Source of the DNA: Novosphingobium sp.
GTDB lineage: Bacteria > Pseudomonadota > Alphaproteobacteria > Sphingomonadales > Sphingomonadaceae
Length of the DNA: 5,537 nucleotides
Assembly (NCBI GenBank): GCA_009885425.1
Contig: VFKS01000153.1
Location: 1 to 5,537, forward strand
Direction of reading: 5' to 3'
This document shows, piece by piece, positions 1 through 5,053 of the stretch; within the stretch, counting starts at the first letter, position 1, and every line of letters begins with the position of its first letter. The notes beneath the pieces are model-generated. The model did not search any database and was not told the origin of the DNA. It worked only from the letters and a program-made list of their open reading frames with translations. The position numbers and the translations under genes were made by a program.

Positions 1-479
<479 letters not shown>

Positions 480-493
480 TCAAACCCCCAAAG

Positions 494-502
494 TTATCCA
501 CA
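494..502 (+). promoter_or_regulatory. DnaA box, perfect TTATCCACA
   Basis: The 9-mer TTATCCACA matches the strict bacterial DnaA-box consensus. It sits 23 bp upstream of the ccrM start codon and 4 bp from the first GANTC site. On the ccrM-sense strand it reads TGTGGATAA, so it probably falls in the ccrM 5' leader or core promoter. It is a single box; the nearest other candidates have two or more mismatches. The sequence match is certain, but whether DnaA binds here is inference. Confidence 0.6.
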
Positions 503-506
503 GGGT

Positions 507-540
507 GAGTCTTTGCGGACTCTACGTCAAGCGCAAACTC
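507..540. repeat. Imperfect inverted repeat around candidate ccrM -35
   Basis: GAGTCTTTGCG (507-517) faces CGCAAACTC (532-540). The core arms TTTGCG and CGCAAA are perfect, and the outer GAG/CTC also pair if two bases bulge in the left arm. The repeat contains the TTGACG hexamer and the GANTC at 518-522. It could be an operator-like dyad for an unknown regulator. Confidence 0.35.
525..530 (-). promoter_or_regulatory. ccrM: Candidate -35 element for ccrM (TTGACG)
   Basis: On the minus strand CTTGACG is present upstream of ccrM and resembles the alphaproteobacterial housekeeping -35. The GANTC sites at 518-522 and 507-511 would fall inside the spacer and -10 region. I cannot find a good -10 hexamer 16-18 bp downstream; the bases there read CACCCT or similar. 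That could fit a factor-dependent promoter or mean the hexamer is fortuitous. Confidence 0.3.
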
Positions 541-544
541 GCGG

Positions 545-559
545 GAATCCTAGGGATTC
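545..559. repeat. Short palindrome made of two facing GANTC sites
   Basis: GAATCC (545-550) and GGATTC (554-559) are perfect inverted arms separated by TAG. Each arm carries one GANTC, so the element presents two methylation targets one helical turn apart. It is a compact candidate binding site for a protein that senses GANTC methylation. Confidence 0.45.
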
Positions 560-685
560 GTGGTAAAGATCGGGTGAAGAAAAGCGGAACGAAACAGGCC
601 CGGCACAGGATGTAGAGTCTGCGGATTCGCCAGGGACTCAACATATGGTGGTGTGGCCAAGCGGACTCGGCGCCGAAATTTAATC

Positions 686-1597
686 TCAGGCCGGCGGCAG
701 GCCTGGGTCAATTCCGGTCAGTTCTACCGAAACCTCCCACAATCGCCGCGCCATGGCGGAATCGAGTGCCTGCCGGCTGCGTTTAGCTGGGCCAGAAGGC
801 CCGCGCATCTCATCGAGGCTCTGCGATCCGAAGTAATCGCCGCCTTTGGCCGCAGGATCGGTTGCCGCCTGTAGTGCGGGCCAGGCCCCCTGCGCCGAGC
901 TGTTCAGCACCAGTCCAAGCAGCGGGGCAAACATGCCAGCGAACGGAATATGGCGGCTCAACTCGCTCGCTGCGACGCCGGGGTGGCAGCCCACGGCGAT
1001 GACCGGCGAACCCGCCGCCCGCAGCCGCCGGTCAATCTCGATCGCAAACATGAGGTTGGCAAGCTTGCTCTGCGCGTAAAAAGCCATGCGGTTATAGCCG
1101 CGTGCGCCATCGAGATTGTTGAAGCCAATCTTGCCCTGCCGGTGGGCAATGCTGCTGGTGACGACCACGCGCGATCCCGGCGTTTCGGCAAGTTTCGGCA
1201 GCAGCAGCCCGGTCAGAGCAAAAGTGCCGAGATGATTGACCCCGAATTGCAGCTCAAACCCTTGTGCCGTGCGGGACAGCGGGGGAATCATCACTCCGGC
1301 ATTGTTGATCAAAAGATCGACGCGTTGCTCCTTGCCCGCAAGCTCGGCAGCCGCGCGGACCGATGCCAGATCGGCCTGATCGAGCGGCAGGAAGGCCAAA
1401 TCGGCACCCATAACCGCAGCCCCAATGCGCGCCATGGCCGCTTCGGCCTTTGATTTATTGCGGCAAGCCAGAAGCACCCGCGCGCCGCGACTGGCGAGGA
1501 CTGAGGCGATTTCGAACCCGATGCCAGTATTGGCGCCGGTAACGATGATGGTTTTGCCTTCCTGCGAGAGGACATCGGCTGCGGTAAATCCGGTCAT
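686..1597 (-). CDS. Short-chain dehydrogenase/reductase (SDR), retinol-dehydrogenase/POR-like
   Basis: This is an NAD(P)-dependent oxidoreductase with a Rossmann fold, 303 residues from the chosen start. The cofactor motif TGANTGIG is at 20-27, the structural NNAG at 98-101, an Asn at about 121 within VNHLGTF, catalytic Ser at 148/149 in VVTSS, and the YAQSK motif with Tyr174 and Lys178. The long segment between Ser and Tyr (GKIGFNNLDG) and the KLAN after the catalytic Lys resemble the retinol dehydrogenase / protochlorophyllide reductase / WW-domain oxidoreductase group. The substrate cannot be read from sequence. The start is ATG at 1597, sharing one base with the rnhB stop (TGATG), with GGGAG at 1606-1610 eight bases upstream. 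An ATG at 1612 would add five residues, but it overlaps that Shine-Dalgarno. No signal peptide or membrane segment is evident, so it is probably cytosolic. It is probably co-transcribed with rnhB. Confidence 0.9.
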   Translation of the reverse strand: MTGFTAADVLSQEGKTIIVTGANTGIGFEIASVLASRGARVLLACRNKSKAEAAMARIGAAVMGADLAFLPLDQADLASVRAAAELAGKEQRVDLLINNAGVMIPPLSRTAQGFELQFGVNHLGTFALTGLLLPKLAETPGSRVVVTSSIAHRQGKIGFNNLDGARGYNRMAFYAQSKLANLMFAIEIDRRLRAAGSPVIAVGCHPGVAASELSRHIPFAGMFAPLLGLVLNSSAQGAWPALQAATDPAAKGGDYFGSQSLDEMRGPSGPAKRSRQALDSAMARRLWEVSVELTGIDPGLPPA

Positions 1598-2220
1598 CAA
1601 AGATGCTCCCATTGCGCCACCGGGGCAAAGCTGAGCCGATGCAGCGGCGTCGGGCCGAAACTGCCTAGCGCCGCGAGATGCTCGGCTGTGCCGTAGCCCA
1701 TATTGCGCTCCCAGCCGTAATGCGGATGGTCCAGCGCGGCGGCGCGCATGATCCGGTCACGGTGTTCCTTGGCGAGGATCGAGGCGGCCGAGATGCTGGG
1801 GATCAGCGCATCCCCGCCAACAATCGCCCGCGCCGCCCAGCGCCATTCCGGCACCCGCCCCGCCGGGGTCTTGTTGCCGTCTATCAACACTTCATCCGGA
1901 TCAAACCCCAGCCCCGCCACCGCGCGGGTCATCGCCAGCATGGTCGCGGCAAAGATGTTGATCCGGTCGATTTCCTCGGCCTCAACCATGCCCAGCGCCC
2001 AGTGGCAGCTCACCTTGATCAGCGGTTCGAGCAGCGCGCGGCGCTTGGCAGACAGCTTCTTGGAATCGTCCAGCCCGGTGGGTGCGTCTGGTCCGAGCAG
2101 GCATGCTGCTGCCACCACCGGCCCGGCCAACGGACCGCGCCCCGCTTCATCGACGCCGACCACCACCTGCCCATCAGGGCACTTGGCAAGGATCAGATTG
2201 TCAACGATAACGCCGGTCAT
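1597..2220 (-). CDS. rnhB: Ribonuclease HII
   Basis: RNase HII cleaves RNA in RNA:DNA hybrids and single ribonucleotides misincorporated in DNA. The 207-residue protein has the signature [15 protein letters not shown] (21-35) with catalytic Asp24 and Glu25, and LIDGNK with Asp114. It continues with [19 protein letters not shown] (133-151), which supplies Asp137, and then HRDRIM; together these give the D-E-D-D metal-binding set. [19 protein letters not shown] (168-186) is also typical. The open frame continues upstream to 2475, but that stretch is antisense to the lipoprotein gene and has no RNase H character, so I place the start at ATG 2220. AGGAG lies at 2231-2235, ten bases upstream. An in-frame TTG at 2226 would sit closer to it. 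rnhB lying near ccrM is, to my knowledge, common in alphaproteobacteria. Confidence 0.95.
   Translation of the reverse strand: MTGVIVDNLILAKCPDGQVVVGVDEAGRGPLAGPVVAAACLLGPDAPTGLDDSKKLSAKRRALLEPLIKVSCHWALGMVEAEEIDRINIFAATMLAMTRAVAGLGFDPDEVLIDGNKTPAGRVPEWRWAARAIVGGDALIPSISAASILAKEHRDRIMRAAALDHPHYGWERNMGYGTAEHLAALGSFGPTPLHRLSFAPVAQWEHL
2183..2211 (+). promoter_or_regulatory. Candidate promoter for the lipoprotein gene, giving a leaderless mRNA
   Basis: TTGGCA (2183-2188) and GATAAC (2206-2211) are separated by 17 bp and match the sigma-70 consensus at 5/6 and 4/6 positions. Transcription would begin about 7 bases past the -10, at roughly 2218-2219, which is the ATG itself. This fits the absence of a Shine-Dalgarno for that ATG. 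The element lies wholly within the rnhB coding region. It was assigned by eye and is unproven. Confidence 0.4.
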
Positions 2221-3331
2221 GCGCAACAAACTCCTGATCGCCCTATCCCCCTTCGTCCTGATCGCTGCAAGCTGCGGCGGAGCCGCTTCTGGGGATAGCC
2301 CGGCCCGGATCCAGACTGTCGAAGGACAGTTCGTGACCGAGGAACTGGGTTCGTTCAACGAACCCTGGGCCATGGCAGTGCTGCCCGGCGGTGCCCTGCT
2401 GATCACCGAGAAGTCCGGCAAACTCAAGCTGCGCGCGGCTGATGGGTCGGTGCAGGATATCACCCTGCCCTTCACCGTCGATTATGCGGGACAAGGGGGA
2501 CTGGGCGATGTGATCGCCTCGCCTGATTTCGGCAAGACCGGCCGGATCTACCTGAGCTGGGTTGAAGCCGGTGAAAGCGACACCCGCGGCGCGGCGGTCG
2601 GCACCGCTACCTTGGTGCAGGGCCAAGGCGCAGCGCGGCTCGACGGTTTCGAAGTGATCTGGCGGCAGAACCCCAAAGTCACCGGCAAAGGCCATTACTC
2701 GCACCGACTGGCGGTCAGCCCTGACAAGCGCAATCTCTACATCGCTTCAGGCGATCGGCAGAAAATGGAACCCGCGCAGGATCCGGCCAGCGATCTGGGC
2801 AAAGTGATCCGCCTGCCGATTGACGCAAGCGGCAAACCCAGCGGCGCGGCGGAACGCGTATCACTGGGTCATCGCAACATCCTCGCCCTGCAGTTCGCTC
2901 CTGACGGGCGGCTATGGGAAATCGAACACGGCCCGGCCGGCGGCGATGAACTCAACCTCGTCAAACCCGGCGCCAACTATGGCTGGCCGCTGGTGTCCGA
3001 AGGCCGGCACTATTCCGGCGATTTCATCCCGCACCACGATACCCGCCCTGATTTCACCGCGCCTGCGCTCTATTGGAACCCGGTGATCGCACCGGGCGGG
3101 ATGGTGTTCTACACCGGCAAGATGTGGCCCGAATGGCAGGGCCAAATGCTGATCGGGGCGATGAAGCCGACCGCCATAGTGCGGGTAAAAATTGATGGCG
3201 AGAAGGCCATTGAGGAAGCGCGTTATCCCATGCCCAAACGGATCCGCGCGATCGCCCAGGCCCCCGACGGGGCCTTGCTGGTGCTGGAAGACAAAGTTGA
3301 CGGACGCTTGCTGCGGCTCTCGCGCAAATAG
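2219..3331 (+). CDS. Predicted lipoprotein, PQQ-dependent aldose sugar dehydrogenase family (GSDH beta-propeller)
   Basis: The 370-residue protein belongs to the glucose/sorbosone dehydrogenase fold, the soluble aldose sugar dehydrogenase (YliI/Asd) group. This is a six-bladed propeller that in characterised members oxidises aldoses with PQQ and calcium. Recognisable stretches are [20 protein letters not shown] (48-67), GQGGLGDV (91-98), a [12 protein letters not shown] segment whose His159 is the likely catalytic base, [18 protein letters not shown] (217-220), [15 protein letters not shown] (232-246) and NYGWP (253-257). The N-terminus [19 protein letters not shown] is a short signal peptide ending in a lipobox-like IAAS-Cys19, predicting a membrane-anchored periplasmic lipoprotein. 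I start at ATG 2219. A TTG at 2198 with AAGGA five bases upstream (2188-2192) would add seven residues and is a real alternative. The open frame back to 1748 is antisense to rnhB and not part of the protein. Substrate and PQQ dependence are inferred from family. Confidence 0.88.
   Translation: MRNKLLIALSPFVLIAASCGGAASGDSPARIQTVEGQFVTEELGSFNEPWAMAVLPGGALLITEKSGKLKLRAADGSVQDITLPFTVDYAGQGGLGDVIASPDFGKTGRIYLSWVEAGESDTRGAAVGTATLVQGQGAARLDGFEVIWRQNPKVTGKGHYSHRLAVSPDKRNLYIASGDRQKMEPAQDPASDLGKVIRLPIDASGKPSGAAERVSLGHRNILALQFAPDGRLWEIEHGPAGGDELNLVKPGANYGWPLVSEGRHYSGDFIPHHDTRPDFTAPALYWNPVIAPGGMVFYTGKMWPEWQGQMLIGAMKPTAIVRVKIDGEKAIEEARYPMPKRIRAIAQAPDGALLVLEDKVDGRLLRLSRK
2231..2235 (-). promoter_or_regulatory. 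rnhB: Shine-Dalgarno of rnhB inside the divergent gene
   Basis: AGGAG on the minus strand lies 10 bases before the ATG at 2220 and 4 bases before an in-frame TTG at 2226. It lies within codons 5-6 of the oppositely oriented lipoprotein gene, so the rnhB leader and promoter must be encoded inside that gene. Confidence 0.55.
2315..2330. repeat. Perfect 6-bp dyad inside the lipoprotein gene
   Basis: ACTGTC (2315-2320) and GACAGT (2325-2330) are perfect inverted arms around GAAG. The dyad lies about 95 bp upstream of rnhB on the opposite strand. It overlaps a weak TCGACA / N17 / GCTATC pair on the minus strand (2322 to 2294) that could be an rnhB promoter. It may equally be chance within coding sequence. 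Confidence 0.25.
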
Positions 3332-3341
3332 CATCGACATT

Positions 3342-3367
3342 CGCGGCGCAGCGCCCTAACCGCCGCG
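3342..3367 (+). other. GC-rich hairpin between lipoprotein and GNAT genes
   Basis: CGCGGCG (3342-3348) pairs perfectly with CGCCGCG (3361-3367) around a 12-nt loop. It fills most of the 39-bp gap and ends three bases before the GNAT start codon. There is no T-run, so it is not a typical intrinsic terminator. It could hinder ribosome access or stabilise an upstream 3' end. The alternative small stem GGCGC/GCGCC (3345-3355) competes with it. Confidence 0.35.
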
Positions 3368-3370
3368 CCG

Positions 3371-3889
3371 ATGACAGATAGTGCCACCCTGATCCCGCTC
3401 GACAATGTTGACCCCGCGCTGGTCGAAGCGCTGCTCGACCGCGCTTTTGAGCCTGAGCGCCATAAGCGTACCGCCTATAAGGTCCGCGATGGGATGGACT
3501 GGTTGCCCGGCCTATCGTTCGCCGCAATTGACGCGGCCGAGCATCTGGTCGGCACGATTCAGTGCTGGCCGGTAGCCTTGACCGACCCGGCTGGGCGCAA
3601 GCACCCGCTGATCATGGTCGGGCCGGTGGCGGTGCTGCCCGAGGCGCAGGGACTGGGCTATGGCCAGGTCTTGATGAGCGCCGCCATCGCCGCACTCGAT
3701 CCGCGCGCGCCCTTGCCGCAGGTGATGATTGGCGATCCGGAATACTACGGCCGGTTCTGGGGCTTTTCCAACGCCCATACCGGCGGATGGCAGCTACCCG
3801 GCCCGTTCGAACAACACCGCCTGCTGGCCCGGACCAGCAACCCGGCGGTGCTGCCCGAAGCGGGTATGCTGGGGTCTTGGCCGGGCTAG
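3371..3889 (+). CDS. GNAT-family N-acetyltransferase (YhbS-like)
   Basis: The 172-residue protein has the Gcn5-related acetyltransferase fold, which transfers acetyl from acetyl-CoA to an amine. Motif A is clear: GPVAVLPEAQGLGYGQVLM (84-102), in which QGLGYG (93-98) is the pyrophosphate-binding Q/RxxGxG/A loop. The GDPEYYGRFWGF segment (121-132) is typical of the YhbS/COG3153 group, where it usually reads GDPxYYxRFGF. The N-terminal part (residues 12-40, ending near HKRTAYKVRD) fits the usual first strand and helices. The acceptor is unknown. The ATG at 3371 has no recognisable Shine-Dalgarno and sits directly behind a GC hairpin, so expression may be low or depend on ribosomes arriving from the lipoprotein gene. 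It is probably cytosolic. Confidence 0.87.
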   Translation: MTDSATLIPLDNVDPALVEALLDRAFEPERHKRTAYKVRDGMDWLPGLSFAAIDAAEHLVGTIQCWPVALTDPAGRKHPLIMVGPVAVLPEAQGLGYGQVLMSAAIAALDPRAPLPQVMIGDPEYYGRFWGFSNAHTGGWQLPGPFEQHRLLARTSNPAVLPEAGMLGSWPG

Positions 3890-3898
3890 TCTGCAGCT

Positions 3899-3916
3899 CC
3901 CCTTGCGGGAAAGGGG
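3899..3916 (+). other. Small hairpin between GNAT and DUF1285 genes
   Basis: CCCCTT (3899-3904) pairs with AAGGGG (3911-3916) around a GCGGGA loop. It starts 10 bases after the GNAT stop, and no T-run follows. It may be a weak or factor-assisted 3' end, or a degenerate copy of the CCCC-TTGCGGG-type intergenic repeats often seen in this group of bacteria. That last point is from memory and unchecked. Confidence 0.35.
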
Positions 3917-3938
3917 CGTTGCTGGCATCGCACCCACG

Positions 3939-4478
3939 ATGCCCTATGTCCCCCCTCCCGAACTTACCACGCTGACCCTCGCCGAGATTGCCGAGCTGAG
4001 CGCGCAACGGAAATTGCCGCCGGTGGATCAATGGGACCCGCAGGTAACGGGTGACAGTCTGATGGTGATCAAGGCTGATGGCCGGTGGTTCCATGACGGC
4101 GGAGAAATCAGGCGCCCGGCAATGATCCGGGCCTTTGCCGGGCTGCTGCGGCGTGATCCCGGCGGACAGCACTGGCTGGTCACGCCCCATGAGAAGCAGG
4201 CGATCGCGGTGGAAGATGCGGCCTTTATCGCCACCGATGTCGCCCGCACCGGCGATGCCTTGGCCTTTCGGCTCAATACCGATGAGATCGTGCTGGCCGG
4301 GCCGGACCACCCGCTGATCGCGCGCGGTGACGCTGAGCTTCCGGCGATTTATCTGGCCGCGCGGCACGGCACCGAGGCACGGATCAACCGTTCGACCTGG
4401 CTGCAACTGGTTGAACTTGCGGATCATGATCTGGCGGTGACCAGCCAGACTGCGCGCTTTTCGTTGATCCCGGAATGA
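3939..4478 (+). CDS. DUF1285 family protein
   Basis: I recognise this 179-residue protein as DUF1285, a conserved alphaproteobacterial and gammaproteobacterial family without an established biochemical role. Typical segments are RKLPPVDQWDP (24-34), GRWFHDGGEIRRPAMIRAF (48-66), FAGLLRRDP (66-74), WLVTPHEKQAIAVEDAAFIA (79-98), and LAFRLNTDEIVLAGPDHPL (108-126). It has no signal peptide or membrane segment. The ATG at 3939 is chosen because the protein begins with the family-like PPPEL...LAEIAEL segment and the preceding in-frame codons are uncharacteristic. No Shine-Dalgarno is visible. The stop overlaps the Nudix start (ATGA), which indicates translational coupling and a shared role or shared dosage with the Nudix and CCA genes. 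Confidence 0.87.
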   Translation: MPYVPPPELTTLTLAEIAELSAQRKLPPVDQWDPQVTGDSLMVIKADGRWFHDGGEIRRPAMIRAFAGLLRRDPGGQHWLVTPHEKQAIAVEDAAFIATDVARTGDALAFRLNTDEIVLAGPDHPLIARGDAELPAIYLAARHGTEARINRSTWLQLVELADHDLAVTSQTARFSLIPE

Positions 4479-5053
4479 GCCTGATCCCGCGCCTTGAACG
4501 GCTCCACGCCGAAGGCCACGCCAGCGATATCGAGCACCGCGACGAGGCCGGGTTAGCCGCAGCCGAACTTCGCCCCGCCGCCGTACTCGCCGCGATAACC
4601 GATCGCGAACGGCCCGGCTTCCTGTTGATCCATCGCCCATCCAATATGCGCTCGCATCCGGGGCAAGTCGCCTTTCCCGGCGGTAAGATCGACCCCGGTG
4701 AGGATGCGGTCGAAGCGGCGCTGCGCGAGGCGCACGAGGAACTGGGCATCAATTCGCGCGACGTCACCGTTATCGGCACCAGCGACGTCTATCGCACCGG
4801 TTCGGGCTATGCGATTACTCCGGTGATCGCGGTGGTCCCGCCCGATCTCCAACTGAACCCCAGCCCGACCGAAGTCGCCGCCTGGTTCGAGGCGCCGGTC
4901 GATTTCGTGTTCGACGCTGCCAATCACACTCCGCATTCGGCGCATTGGCAAGGCGCGGAAAGGCGCTACATCGAGATCCTATGGCAGGAACACCGGATCT
5001 GGGGCGTGACCGCGGGCATCATCGCCAATCTGGCACGGCGGATCGCATGGTAA
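4475..5053 (+). CDS. Nudix hydrolase, CoA pyrophosphatase (NudL/YeaB) type
   Basis: The 192-residue protein carries a complete 23-residue Nudix box at 70-92. It starts GKIDPGE and ends REAHEELGI, with metal-binding Glu85, Glu88 and Glu89. Just upstream, LLIHRPSNMRSHPGQVAFPGG (50-70) matches the UPF0035 signature that marks the CoA-pyrophosphatase subgroup. Members cleave CoA, its thioesters or oxidised forms into 3',5'-ADP and phosphopantetheine derivatives. The C-terminal HRIWGVTAGIIANL (173-186) is also characteristic. The start ATG at 4475 overlaps the DUF1285 stop, and only a weak purine tract precedes it, so translation is probably coupled. Its own stop overlaps the next gene (TAATG). 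CoA specificity is inferred from the signature; related members can act on other nucleoside diphosphate derivatives. Confidence 0.92.
   Translation: MSLIPRLERLHAEGHASDIEHRDEAGLAAAELRPAAVLAAITDRERPGFLLIHRPSNMRSHPGQVAFPGGKIDPGEDAVEAALREAHEELGINSRDVTVIGTSDVYRTGSGYAITPVIAVVPPDLQLNPSPTEVAAWFEAPVDFVFDAANHTPHSAHWQGAERRYIEILWQEHRIWGVTAGIIANLARRIAW

Larger units (their letters stand above)
507..668. promoter_or_regulatory. Cluster of eight GANTC (CcrM target) sites
   Basis: GANTC sites lie at 507-511, 518-522, 545-549, 555-559, 615-619, 624-628, 635-639 and 664-668. At the window's approximate GC content one would expect fewer than one in this length. I found only four others in the window, at 759, 1285, 2063 and 3556. 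Start-to-start spacings are 11, 27, 10, 60, 9, 11 and 29 bp, many near whole helical turns. GCGGAYTC recurs at 515-522, 621-628 and 661-668. In Caulobacter and relatives, GANTC methylation state in promoters is read by GcrA with sigma-70 RNA polymerase. A similar switch here is inference. Confidence 0.75.

Noticed and set aside
680..683. CtrA-box half site TTAA near ccrM
   Set aside because: No second TTAA lies seven bases away, and it is 210 bp from the ccrM start, inside the SDR end of the gap.
645..735. tRNA-like stretch (GTGTGGCCAAGCGG resembles a Leu/Ser tRNA D-arm)
   Set aside because: I could not build an acceptor stem, anticodon arm or proper T-loop, and the 3' part is the SDR coding end.
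1748..2218. Upstream extension of the lipoprotein reading frame (open from 1748)
   Set aside because: It is antisense to conserved RNase HII coding sequence, and the translated extension has no signal peptide or family resemblance. A clear lipoprotein signal begins at 2219.
2221..2475. Upstream extension of the rnhB reading frame
   Set aside because: It is antisense to the sugar dehydrogenase gene. RNase HII proteins normally begin shortly before the VDEAGRG motif, as with the 2220 start.
3297..3303. TTGACGG as a -35 for the GNAT gene
   Set aside because: No acceptable -10 lies at standard spacing, and the bases are codons of the lipoprotein's conserved C-terminal DKVDGRLL.
3729..3938. Upstream extension of the DUF1285 frame into the GNAT gene
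   Set aside because: It overlaps the conserved GNAT C-terminus in another frame and has a Cys/Arg-rich shadow composition.
3612..4640. Long 342-residue open frame on the minus strand
   Set aside because: It lies antisense to GNAT, DUF1285 and Nudix genes, all supported by motifs. High-GC DNA often produces such shadow frames.
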